A stretch of DNA of 64,000 bases from Ectocarpus siliculosus (taxonomy: Eukaryota; Sar; Phaeophyceae; Ectocarpales; Ectocarpaceae): positions 107,977-171,976 of the forward strand of contig FN647863.1 in NCBI GenBank assembly GCA_000310025.1, in the 5' to 3' direction. The first letter of the stretch is position 1; each line of letters starts with the position of its first letter. The notes under the pieces are model-generated. The model was given only the letters and a program-made list of their open reading frames with translations, had not been told where the DNA came from and did no database searches. Position numbers and translations under genes: made by a program. Below are positions 23,451 through 34,283 of the stretch, in pieces.

Positions 23451-24285
23451 CTGGTACAAAGCTCGCGATGGATTCTGGTGGTTGGGCAAGATTACTGGAC
23501 CGCCTCTACCGTCCGACTTCTACGTCGTCCGCTTCTTGGACGATCCTGGCCCTGTCAAGCTCGCCCTTCCTGATGTTCGCTACTCCACCGCTGAAACCGC
23601 CGTCTCCGGATCCTGGTGCCTTCAAGTTCACAGCGGCAGTGCCCTTTTTAAGGGGATCCTTCGCAACGTCGACATGTCGCGTGGTGACCCCGGGGCTGAT
23701 TCGTTGCCTGATAACGTGGCGCGCCCCCATTAAGACGACGTGCTAGTTGTCTTGGCTTTCTGTTGTTTTCAGCGTTGTTTGGGTTGCTTTTTAGCCTTGG
23801 TTGGTTTTCGCTTTCTCCTCGCTTTATTTTGTGCCTTTAGCGTTTGGTGTAGGTGTTTCGCGCCCATTGTTGCCCCTTCTACACTGCCGTGGCGACTGCG
23901 TGAATGGCGTATCTGATCGTTTTCTTACGATACCGGTCTTGTTGTGGTTCCTACAGTGATCCTTTCTTTTTTGTCGTTTTGACGACCTTTGTTTTTCTTT
24001 TCTGTTTTTCTTCCTTCTTTGTGTTTTCCTTTCTTTGGTTCCGACCTTCTTCCGGTCGTCGTAGGCTTTTCTTAGCCCCGTCAGTTCCTTCCTGTCTGTG
24101 TCTTTTTGTCGTTTTAGAAGTCAACCGATGGTCTTGCGACTCATCGAGTGAGAGGTGTGGGAGGGTGAATTGTGCTGTTTTGGAGCTCCACATCCTCGAT
24201 ACTTTCATTTAGAGACTCGACAATTGCTTGTCAAGACTCCGAGGTTTTACAGTATCTGCGTATGAGAACCTCCAGGGTGGGCTAG

Positions 24286-24553
24286 TGTTATAGGATTCAG
24301 ATGTGTAGACGGAACATAGAAGAGCTTGGTTCCTTCTAGAAGGCGCGGAGAGATGTAACTCTCCGCGGAAGGATAAAAAGCAGGGGACAGGATCTAATAG
24401 CCCCTGCTTGTGCAGAGGATCCTGTGCCCCTTGGTGTCATTCCTACCGATACCCAAGGCAACAGCTACTGCTGCTGCTGTTCTACAAGAGTAACAACAAG
24501 TGAGTTCTTCTTCACGGGTCAACCAGACTTCATCACGCGTGCATACCACTACA
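24286..24553 (+). repeat. 3' LTR
   Basis: 268 bp, TG...CA, followed by the TATC target-site duplication at 24554-24557. It has one visible difference from the 5' LTR (GCATACC against GCATATC). Confidence 0.95.
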
Positions 24554-24557
24554 TATC

Positions 24558-25633
24558 GCAGATGGGAATGACCTTGAGGGGCATGCTAGGAAAGACACTG
24601 GATACGAGTTGTGGGCCCCCCTTTCGACTGGTTTTGGCCTGGCACTCCTCCTTTCTCCTACTTTTCCTCCTCTCTGATGTCACCCCTGGGCTATATATGC
24701 GGTTAACAACACCCTTTGGACCCTGGAGCTCACAAAGACATGGGGCATATACAACAAACAGGAGGTATTGCGTTTTTCGGCGGTATCGCAATAAGGCGAT
24801 AAAACAAAAAACCGGCGGTTTATCGGTAACCTACCAGGGCTGAAATTTTATGGCGGTACAACTACCACGTAAGCCTATCGGCTTCCTAACTCGAAATTTA
24901 GCTGGAGCGACACGTGGCGTCACACGTCTACGGGTGGTGGCCAGAGCAATTGTGTAGCTATACAGAGATCGCAGAAATGCGACGCGTTACCCGCCAGCGA
25001 TCAAGGGTTACTTAGAGGCACACGCACGAAGAACACTGGTCGTAGCCTTTTTCGCATGAGGCCATTTTTTTTCCATACACACATTGGATCCGTTCGTTTT
25101 GTATACGCGCAGGTGTTGTTGCACAGCAATTGTGTTTGTTCATATCAACACTTTTCCCAACATAAAGCCATCTACAACAAACAACCACGCGATCGCCCCG
25201 AAATACGACTCGTTTCTTGAACACAGTGGAATCGCCGACCCAAGCAAGCGATGCATACAGAGACAGGCATCGCAACAAACAACCTCAATCACAAAAACAT
25301 AAGGGTCTGAATGCCATTCCGAAAACCTCAAAACAGGTGTGTATATTGATATAGTCTACCCTCCCATAAAGCAACACCGACTGAACTTGGAGTAAAATAG
25401 TCTGCAATGGGTAGAAACGCTTTTCGAACAAGTCGGTTGCCTGAATCTCATCATTGATTCCCATCGAGCAGCCGAAGCCTGGTCGCCGCACGGTAGACGA
25501 GCGCAGCTGGCAGTTCTGGGGAGGAACGGACTGAAAAAAAAACTATTTAGTATTTTTCTGTTTGCCGACCTCCATCTCGGTCTTGTGTATCACTGGATTA
25601 TACTTGCGTGCCACTTCCAACCGCGTGGGAGAT
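24558..25633. other. Non-coding flank right of the retrotransposon
   Basis: No gene recognised. GGCGGTA-type motifs resume at about 24778-24860, with local inverted repeats. The remainder is AT-neutral, non-repetitive DNA with only short open frames. Confidence 0.5.
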
Positions 25634-25999
25634 CCCCGTCAGTTTCCGAAAAATGTCACCAATACCGTCAAGCTCCTGGAACGCGGTGACCGAACGAACG
25701 GTAGCAGGATTAGAGGTGCAGGCAGGAGCAACATCAGCGAGGGCAAGGGTACCAGTGCGTCGGGTGTGGAGTTCATCCCCGACAGCCCTCTTTCACAACC
25801 GCGGATCCTCGTGCGTGGGAAGCACGAGGGCCCGCGTTTGTGGAACAGGGGCTGTAGGGGGTGTACTCGGCGCCCGACGCAAGGTTTCCTTACCCTCGCT
25901 GATGTTGCTCTGGCCGCACCGCTGACCCCGGCGCGGCTGGTTCTGTCATCACGTTCCAGGAACTCGATGATGGTGGTGGCGTCTCGGAACCTGACGGGG
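25634..25999. repeat. Large imperfect foldback, about 366 bp
   Basis: The left end reads CCCCGTCAGTTTCCGA and the right end, on the opposite strand, CCCCGTCAGGTTCCGA. Similarity continues inward through CTCCTGGAACG to the centre at about 25817, where CCTCGTGC and GCACGAGG face each other. Both strands therefore encode similar short open frames, which is a mirror effect and not two genes. Confidence 0.75.
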
Positions 26000-26778
26000 A
26001 CCATTCACATGTTGCTCTGTGGTTTGGGTGGAAGAAGCAGGGGGCAGCAGAGGGCGCGGGTGGTCTTCTTATGTTGCTGGTCCTCGTGTTTGAAATATGA
26101 AATCGGCCGCCCACGCAGCAATTCAACAGTACACGTATGCATATTCGGAGAGGTTTTGGAGTTTCACGGAGTTTTCTCGTGGCATCGTACATCCCATGTC
26201 CTGACAATACTGGGACAGACTAATACGGCGATTTCATTCCTCCCGACGTTTTGACAAGTGTCCACATTTCATGCCCCGCGTTACACATCTTGAATTCAAT
26301 GTTGTCCAGTTTCAGGAGGCCCACGGGAAGCATAAACGAGAGTACGGCACGTTAGATTTCGATATCGTGCTGCGAGTAACCTTTCATCGTGAAAAGGGAA
26401 TCCACACTACCAGCCCACCTTGGAACTGTTCATTCGGCCTTGCTACCTTATTCTCTCACGTGAAAGTACTCACCGCCCAGAGTGACTGCGTGATGGCGTC
26501 CTCCATGATGGTGATGGATGTCTTTTGCAGGAGTGCATCGAAGTGGGCCTGGCGCCCCCGGCTCATCCTACAGCACGTGAGAATGGGCCCTTCGAGGAAG
26601 AGCAATGAATGGCAAACGATGTGAGGATAGTGTGCTGAAGTAATTCAACGCAACAAGTGCAGACCGCGAGAGGTAACTCCAAGCCAAGGGAATGTCTCTG
26701 GTATCTATCTGCTGTGTGCGTTCTTGCACTCGATCGCGAAGTAATGCTGAATGCAAGACCCATCGCGCTATGTAGATA
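26000..26778. other. Unassigned DNA between two inverted repeats
   Basis: Only short open frames with no recognisable domain. Nothing further could be supported. Confidence 0.4.
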
Positions 26779-27260
26779 TATCTACACACCATGGCGTCCA
26801 TGCTACATATTCCCTCACGTCTCCTGGCACGGTCGGAGACCAAGTCGGTCACGTCCGTTGCGGGATTATCGAGGAGAGACATGACAGCCGACGAGGCACC
26901 CCAACGTGAAAGGGTGGCAGTCGTTCTAGCCACTATAGAACATGCGTAATTCATCCTGTCCATCAGATCGTTGGACGAAGAAGACGTAGGTCCGAAAAGC
27001 GTCTAGTCGAGCATGACATACATGCGCTTGACTAGGGGTCATCCTCATTTCCGCGCTATGCACTTGCGGAGACTGGCGTTGGAACGTGAGCTGCAAGACG
27101 CTGGGGGGGGGCAAATCAAGCCCCTAAAAAGAGGGACGATGGCAGGATATGGCGAACAAGCGATGTCTCTCGATAATCCCGCCAAGGACGTACTTGTTCT
27201 CCGACAGCGCCAAGGAAGACGAGTGCGGGAAATGCAGCATGGACGCTATGGTGTCTAGAT
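26779..27260. repeat. Inverted repeat pair, about 100-bp arms
   Basis: The left arm 26779-26882, read on the minus strand, starts ATGTCTCTCCTCGATAATCC and ends GCATGGACGCCATGGTGTG. The right arm 27163-27260 reads ATGTCTCTCGATAATCCCGC and ends GCATGGACGCTATGGTGTC. The spacer is about 280 bp. It may be a diverged foldback element or the ends of a non-autonomous transposon. Confidence 0.6.
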
Positions 27261-27489
27261 AAATCGCCGGACCTTCCCCGTGACTGTTGGGCAGTCAATG
27301 AGTAGATGAGTTTTCATAATGTTTTATCAGTCGTCTTCCCACCAGGTAAAGACGGAGACAGGAAATAGCGGAGAGAATGGAGAGTGGCATTGGTTCACCC
27401 TCAAGAACACAGGAGTTAAAATATCCCGCAAGCACCCCCAAGCGACACGAAACCGCCATTGCTCGAGAGATCACACCGACAGGAATAAG

Positions 27490-27775
27490 AGGATAGGCCG
27501 AGGCAATCGACAGACTTCCATGAAACTCTTCGCGCTTTCATGGAACTTCAAGATGCCACTTCCACGGAAGAAGCAACCACCCGCTGCTTATCAACGTCCA
27601 TGATAGTTGTCACAACTTCCATGGAAGCTGGTACCGGAATCCGTCACGCAGCTTTCATACGGCTTTCATGGAAACTGCTTCAATGGAATTCGTATCTACT
27701 ATCAAAGCGTGTGAAGCTTCCATGGACTTGACCATGGAAGCTCTGCATAGCTTCCATGGAAAACAAATATCTACT
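27490..27775. repeat. Small island of TTCCATGG(AAG) palindromes
   Basis: Several copies of (C)TTCCATGGAAG and half-sites such as TTTCATGGAA are spaced irregularly. It is the smaller relative of the island at 34284-35163. Open frames here are by-products of the motif. Confidence 0.65.
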
Positions 27776-28099
27776 AAATGGTACTACCATACGTGTAAAA
27801 CCATCCGCAAGCAGTCTCCTATATATATACAAATTCGGCATACGGTCTGAGAAAGTTTCAGTAGCACTGGACGAACGTTGGAAATACGTACTTCGTACTG
27901 TACATCAAAGTCAGCCGGAGATGCGAGACAAGTCGAGAACCTGTGGCGTGGCAGTGGAGCGACGAAGAGAGTAAGTACACAGTGCGTGTGTAGGTGATGA
28001 ACTGGCCAATAGATAGTTGGCTCAATCGTATATTTCGTTCCGATCGATGGAGGTTACTACAGTAGTGCCCCAAGGGTCGTTCGTAGACGACGACGCGCT

Positions 28100-29540
28100 A
28101 ACGCATAATTCCTCTACCACAGACGAGTATCAGGGGTTGCCCGGATGATGTATGCACGGGTATCGACAACAAAACTGCTACAGTAGAATCAGAGACCAAC
28201 CCTTCGATGCGGATGCGGCTCGTCTAATGACCTTCTGTCGACCTCGCGTTTTTTTCTGGGAGATTGTTCGCTACATAGACGACAAACTTGTCTGGATCAA
28301 ATTTTTAGTTGTGGAAATTCTGCAAACGGAGCTATCACATCTATACATCCCGACCTAGTCTTCGTACCTCTTCCTGAAGTTCCACGGAAGCTCGCTCGAG
28401 GTGCTCTACTGGCAGGAAGGAAAGCCAGGTGCAAGACACCGCAGGTAGGTCATTATTCTGCTGACGATGCCTCTCGCTCAGCAGGGGTATCGGACGGTCT
28501 TGACGAAGTGCAACAACCGGACAGAGACGACCGACCGCCAACACGGTCGTGACAACCATTGCGAGCTTCGCGACCTATTGCGAGCTTCGCGACGACTTCC
28601 GCCCACATTAAGGCCCAGACGGCGACACGTCGTTGACGGACAACACATGGTGATTCACAGGCTCTGTAGCTGTAATGAAGCGTCCAATGATAGAGGCGCT
28701 ATCTGGAAAGCTAGCTGCGAATAGGTGGCGAGGTCTTGCTTGTTCAACATGAATGATGCGGATTCCCATCTAAACATCAACACCACTGCATCGTTTAGAG
28801 TCTGGTGGTTGAAGGTTACGTTTGGCCAATCGGCGATTCGGAACCGCGTAGATAATAATATAAGTCATACCAGAGCGAGGAGTTGAACCAACTGACCTTG
28901 TCGAAGCGATGAGCTCCAACATTTTGCGCTTCGTCTACCTGCTGGGGTCCAAGATATCGTTTGAAAACCAATCTGCATCTATCCATCGATGTGAGGTTGG
29001 GAATGACTCTTGCTTCTTGGCCTGTCATATTTGTCGGATATTTCGGAGTCACTCCTCAGGGCAAGCATGACTTGAGTGGGCTTGTTCCCAAGGGGGTTCG
29101 ACCTCCACCTGTGTGCCCAATCTCTAGCTGTGCTCCCAGATTCAAGGGATTTTGTACGCACACACGTTCGTTAGATAGTATTCCCGTGCGGCCATTGAAC
29201 CCGTGGATACCTGCCTCCATCGAGTTCCTAGGGTGCCCACAGAGGTCCTTATTGAGTTCCTAGCCCAAACCACGGCACTCCTTGGGACTCCGTCATGGCA
29301 CATCGTGAGGCTCCTTGTGATTCCATGGAAATATTCCACGGACGAACCATGGCATGGACAAAGGGTGTGAACGATGGGGAGTTCCAGTTCCAGACAACAG
29401 TGGGCTTTTGGGTTTATTCACATCTACACGTAGGACGCCACATATGTCATCCAGTTGGACGGGTGGCGTGATGCCTACTTCGCTGCTCGGGCCCCGGTTG
29501 GGCGGCCCAACATTCTCTGCGTGGTTTGCAGCTTCAGCCT
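28100..29540 (+). mobile_element. Possible old Copia-like remnant
   Basis: A short frame near 29000-29085 contains PVIFVGYFGVTPQGK, resembling the FVGYS...GYRL block at the end of Copia integrases. Around it only short frames remain. If real, it is an old and heavily broken fossil. The call is weak and could be chance. Confidence 0.25.
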
Positions 29541-30329
29541 AGCATCGAGGAGGTTCCGATATCTATGAACAGGGCAACTGGTTGTGGACAAGGCCGAAGA
29601 GGAAACAAGGAAACGCCTAACATTGACATCGTCAAATTCCCTTTCGCACCAAATATGAACAAATGGGATTGGTACAAGTTCTATCTATCCTGTTCAAACA
29701 TCTGATGGAGCAACCTCGACAAATTTGGCTTTTTAGATAAATTCCTTGTGGTCCTAGAGAAGCAACCGGAGATCGGCCAACTCTAAAAGCAAACCTATTT
29801 ATAAAGATAAACAGGGGTAGAAACCCCTACAGTCTAGTCGATGTAATCTGCACCCAAACCAGCTACAAATAGGTTAGGGCCGGGTAGGGACGGGCGTCGG
29901 CCGATCAGATGGCCCCAGGACGGCGCTGCCAGCTGCGAAAAATAATGATACGCGATAATGGCTGTGATAGGATTGGGTGTATGTATGTACCCGCTTTTCG
30001 GCCACTGTTCAAATAAGAAAGACGGGCGCACCCGTTGGCCGAGTTGTTGTTGTTGATGTTGTTGTTGTTGTCTTCATATTAAAAAACCGTTCCGGTCTCC
30101 GCTCAGTACCTTGTAGTCTCGACGCGGACGCTTCTTCCTTCGTGTCTCTCTAGTAGTGTTGTCAAGTACATTCTTGATTGTTCTGTTGTATTTTCGTCTC
30201 CGCGTTTGGATCACATATCATAAAAAGTAGTGGATTTGTTTGGATGAGGCCTCCTGTCCCGTCAGAGCACCTAAACCCAAACTTCGTTCCGCACCCTCTC
30301 TATATCGTCTTTAGGCTATATGAGCTCAA
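29540..30329. other. Non-coding DNA with a GTT microsatellite
   Basis: No gene is seen. A GTT run at about 30042-30072 is followed by TGTCTTCATATTAAAAAA and CGTTCCGGTCTCC. A similar order (GTT-rich, TGTCTTCACAATAAAAA, CGTTTCCGTTCTC, then CAGTACCTT) occurs at 41297-41375, so a small dispersed repeat may be present. Confidence 0.4.
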
Positions 30330-30832
30330 TCTCCCACACAACTGACAGTTTTGCTTAACCGCCCATGGGACACCCACGGGTCACTCATGGGTCACCCATG
30401 GGCCGCCCCCGGGCTCTTCATGGGCCCACCCATGGGCGGCCCATGAAGTGCCCACCGTGGGCGCTGTAACCTAGAACTTCGCCACCGGCATATCAACCTA
30501 GAAGTTAGCCACCAGCGCCAACCTAGCACGTATCGTGTGGGCTTGGGGTTAGGGTTAGCCCAGAGTTATTAGCCGTTCTAGTGAGCAGATGATCTATTGT
30601 TTAGGAGTAAACTGGTTCGGTTCAAGGGCTCTCATTGGCCGCCCATGGACTTCCCATGAGTTGCCCATGGGCCGCCCATGGGCTGCCCACGGGCTACCCA
30701 TGGGCAAGCCCATGGCGCACCAATGGGCTGCCCATGGGCCTAAAGGGGTGCCCATGGGCGGCCCATGGATGACCCATGGGTGACCCATGGGAGTCCCATG
30801 GGTCGTTTGGGAACTGTAGAAAGTGTGGGACA
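30330..30832. mobile_element. CCCATGGG-rich TIR element, copy A
   Basis: The left end TCTCCCACAC and right end GTGTGGGACA form a terminal inverted repeat that continues inward with an ACAGTT(T) block. Between them are dozens of CCCATGGG/GCCCATGGGC palindromes and a conserved core (about 30468-30565) with CCTAGAACTTCGCCACC and GGGGTTAGGGTTAGCCC. It shares ends, core and order with copies B and C. No protein is encoded; M-G-R-P-W-type frames are artefacts of the palindromes. It is probably a non-autonomous DNA element. Confidence 0.7.
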
Positions 30833-31231
30833 CCCAATGAGCCGCCCGACAATACCTCCAGCCTAAACATGCCGAACCCACTTTTATCCGGTGGGCGTCC
30901 CCACGCCACACGTTCTAAATACTTCCTTCCATGAAACCTTCGCTCAACGGCAACCTATCCGCCTTGTCATAGGCACTGTCCAATTTCCTCCGTTTCCCTT
31001 TTTCGTCGGGGTCAGTGTCGTCTGCCCGACGTGGCCCCTCGCCATCGATGATGAAATGGTTTTCCAACCACCGAGCTTCATGATTTCGTTGACTGCCGTA
31101 CCTGCCAGAGACTCGCCGAGGGAACCTCCAACACGATGTACCCTCGTCAACGTTTCTTACATCGAAATCATTGGAACTAACGAGCTTCATCTTTTTCGCT
31201 TTCACCCGCAAATAACTTTATAATTTTTTCA
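30833..31231. other. Unassigned segment
   Basis: An open frame on the minus strand (30915-31211) is charged and has no recognisable domain. It could be a short exon, but there is no splice or homology support. Confidence 0.3.
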
Positions 31232-31312
31232 CCCCACGTGGGGATTCGAACTCACGAGGTCGCCACTAAACTAGCGGTTTACAGGCTGCCACTACATAGA
31301 AGACCACCGGGG
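31232..31312 (-). other. tRNA-like sequence with a B box, probably pseudogene or SINE head
   Basis: On the minus strand GAGTTCGAATCCCCAC fits the T-arm/B-box consensus. The 81-nt segment starts CCCCGG and ends GTGGGG, so a short acceptor-like stem can form. The D and anticodon arms do not fold cleanly, so this is unlikely to be a working tRNA gene. Confidence 0.3.
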
Positions 31313-31532
31313 CGACCTGCTGACACCCTAAAACGCGATTTATCGTTGAGTCAGCTGACGTCGGTAGGGAAAGGTTCGGGAGGTAGGCACCGGAATACAA
31401 GGATAGCTGCAGCTAGCTGTGGGTGTATGTTTTAGCGATCTCCCACACTATGTGACAAATGTGTACCGCTTCGACGGAAGGATAAATCAGCCTCTATGGA
31501 AGGAAATCGGACCTACTTCCATCCGATTCCAT

Positions 31533-34071
31533 GGTAATCTAGGACTTGAGACAAATCCAGACTTCGGAGTGAAATCGGGAAGAGTCAGGTATCCCATGAA
31601 GCATGTTGGAAAATGACTCTACCTCGTTCAGTCCCCTCTCTCTGTCCCGAAACACGCTGGAGCTATAGAGGAGAAAAATATATTAGAGAAAGTAACAGGC
31701 CGCCTCGCAACACGCGGCGTTCTGCCGCGGCGGCTTCGGCGACTGCTTGGCGGCGGTTGTCTCGGCCCCAGCGGCTGCGAGCTCACCGGTGGGCCCGCAT
31801 TTACCTCCACTCCTCAGCCTGACCGCCAGACGGCCACGTTCGTGGACACGACCATCGCGGCCTATGCTTCGCCGTGCTACACCGCGCTGGTGGGGGCTAT
31901 TACGTGGGACCTTGGGGGGGCCTTTGACCGCAACCGCATGAGTTGCGATCAGGGCTCGTTGTTTGATTAGGTGCTTTAGCGATTGGGGGAAGTGCCCACA
32001 TCTGAGTGCCGCCTCTTCCGGGGGACGGAAGGTTAACAACAGCGCTGTCAACTGGGCATACTACAAACCAGAGGTGCGTCGCCGCTTGGTGCCAACGGAC
32101 CAAAACTAAAAAGCATGTGCAAGTTGTGTGCGAATCTTTGTGGCGCGAGTTTCCCTCCTTCACGCGCTTCTAAATGAAGTATAGACTACGCCGGCAGATG
32201 TCGCCGCGGTGTATGGATCGTTCAAACCGGGGTTGGGCGCCCGACCCGGAAACACATGCATTGTTTGTTCGTTTGCTCGAGCCACAGATCGAGTATGAGT
32301 TTTGCTGTCCATCCAAAGGAGCCGTTTGGCTGCCAATGTCGTCGCTGATGGTATCTCTCGGCCCTCGCGCGAAAGCATCGTTAGGCTAAACCCCGAGGCT
32401 TTTCCGCACTCTCTGGGAGAACATGGAGCCGTTCACCGTTGATCTAATGGCTTCAGATGCATTGACTCCGTGTGTACCGGGGTCTGGGGCCGCCCTGCCG
32501 TTTGTGGTTTCTCACGGTGTGATTGCGACGGGTGAACGCGGGTGTGGGCGTCTTCGCCCAACGTACCGCTCCCCCCCCAGGTTCCGCGCTGCCCCCTGCC
32601 AGCTGTGTCCGGTTGGTTAGGTGTTGATCATGCCAGACGGTAGAACGTGGGACATAGTATTGTCAGTCCTGCGGTGTCCAGCCTGCACGCAGGTGGCCGG
32701 CCCCGCGTGAGCCTCAGGCGGCTCCGGTGTCGAGTGACGTCGTCGCGCTGCGAGGTCGTGGTGACCAGATGCTCGCGGCCGCGTCCAACCGCCGGGCCCA
32801 ACAGCACAAGTGTACCGTAGCGGACGAGTTCGAGACCTTCATGCTGTCGGCGACCGAACAATCTCGGACCAAGACGTGTTCGAATACCTCTGTTTCTTTG
32901 GCACACAAGGTAGAGTCACCAAGTGGGTGCACGACAGAGCGTGCCCTGGCGAAGGTACGAAACATGGCCGCGCATGTCTTCAGCTCGCTATGTGCTAACA
33001 GTACGCAGCCGTGTCTACGCAAAAAAGGATCGTGTCCAGATTGAAGATGGCGATCCAAACATAGTTGGGGCAAGACGGCAGCTGGGACCCTGTCACGCGT
33101 TGGGCAACCCGTGTCGTAGTCCTCTCGTAGACTCCTACGTCGTTTTTACGGGGAAGGAACAGAAGAGGGTGGGTGTTTAGTCAACCACGCAGAGGTATTG
33201 TTGCCGCGTGTCCCCATCGATTTGTTGAGGGAACATGCGCTTTCGGGCACGAACTGCGTCGCCTGTGGCGGTACGCATTGCACTCACTATGTGGGGACGT
33301 CGCTTTGTTCTCGTGGGTGTCCGCCTCCACGCGACGTGGGCCACGATCTCTCCTTCACGATGAGATCGCAGATTCTGCGGCTGCCAGCGGGGGAGGATCT
33401 TATCTCCAACTTCCAGTGTGGGAAGACCCTCCGTGACTCCGTAGACGCGGTGGTAGCGGGCGTGGACGTCACGGGTTGCCACACCGCCAGACAATGCACT
33501 CCTTTTTGGGACGGGGTTCTGTTGCCCTGTCGCTGGATGGACCTGCGATCGCCATCATGAAAGATTGCCGGGTGGCGCACCGAGAGCGTCACATAACTAT
33601 ATTGGCGCCATTACTACTGTAGTGTAGGAACGGCGGTTTCTAAGAGGAGCCGCAGCGAGCACTCGCTGACTCAAACGTATTGCCGATTGTCGGCCGACCA
33701 TACATGCATGCGATTTTCTGCGTGTGCACGCCGCAGAAATAAGAAAGTTTGGGTGGGGCGAGGCCTAGCCCAGAGGCTTGTGTTGTCAAAGAATTATATG
33801 GTAGATCAGACAACCAACAGGGAAGTAATGGGCGGGACCACAGGCCGGTGCAGGAGGAGTCACCCAACCAAATCCATTGCTTACTTTAAATGACCTAGGT
33901 AACGGACAAGATACAACGGTAATCTGGGACTTAACACGAATCCAGATTTCGGAACGAAATCGGGAAGAAGAGTCAGATATCCCATGAAGCATGTCGGAAA
34001 ATGACTCTACCTTGTTCAGTCCCCTTCTCTCTCCCGAAATACGCCGGAGCAGAGGAGAAAGAAGAAATATG
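31533..34071 (+). mobile_element. Degraded retroelement fossil (DIRS-like?) between ~150-bp direct repeats
   Basis: The blocks at 31533-31683 and 33918-34071 are about 80 percent alike and share ATCCCATGAAGCATGT and AAAATGACTCTACC. Between them lie fragments with EPFTVDLMASDA, reminiscent of the RNase H region of DIRS-like elements, and GGEDLISNFQCGKTLR-like text near 33390, which could be from a tyrosine recombinase. The fragments are old and broken many times. The family is tentative. Confidence 0.35.
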
Positions 34072-34278
34072 TGAGACCATCCCACCCGCCCTACAAATAC
34101 TAATTCTATTAATGAACTTACTGATCATTCAAACGCTTTGGGTCTGGGCATATTGCGATATGTATCCCAGCCCAAAGAGTTACTTCACGGCGAGGTCCTC
34201 CTGTCGGTGCAGGAGGCCTCACTCAACCACATCCAATACTTGCATTGAATGATATAGGTGAAGGACAAGAATACAACA
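33845..34278 (+). repeat. Local direct repeat of a ~72-bp block
   Basis: 33845-33916 and 34206-34278 share CGGTGCAGGAGG, CAACCA(A/C)ATCCA and ACGGACAAGA/AAGGACAAGAATACAAC, about 361 bp apart. They flank the right-hand direct repeat of the fossil above. Confidence 0.6.
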
Positions 34279-34283
34279 GAAAC

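Larger units (their letters stand above)
8896..24553 (+). mobile_element. Ty3/Gypsy LTR retrotransposon (chromovirus-like) with a NADAR domain
   Basis: The element is bounded by 268-bp LTRs that begin TG and end CA, with TATC at 8892-8895 and 24554-24557 as target-site duplication. Order of parts: LTR, long Gag with repeats and a zinc knuckle, NADAR domain, aspartic protease, reverse transcriptase, RNase H, integrase, chromodomain-like tail, Tudor-like segment, LTR. RT before integrase is the Ty3/Gypsy order. A candidate primer-binding site starts at 9166 (TGGCGTTGTCGG), and a weak purine-rich tract precedes the 3' LTR. The LTRs differ at one position, so insertion is recent. The element is nearly whole but its coding part is interrupted about half a dozen times; some interruptions could be assembly errors or frame changes the family normally uses. 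Its apparent 15.7 kb length is inflated by the duplicated contig ends near 23351. Confidence 0.95.

Noticed and set aside
25562-26254. Overlapping similar proteins on both strands as a gene pair
   Set aside because: The DNA is an imperfect palindrome, so similar frames appear on both strands by symmetry.
30589-30911. M-G-x-P-W-A-A-H-G repeat proteins
   Set aside because: Pure translation of CCCATGGG palindromes; the same happens at 53514-53831 and in the CTTCCATGGAAG island at 34757-35137.
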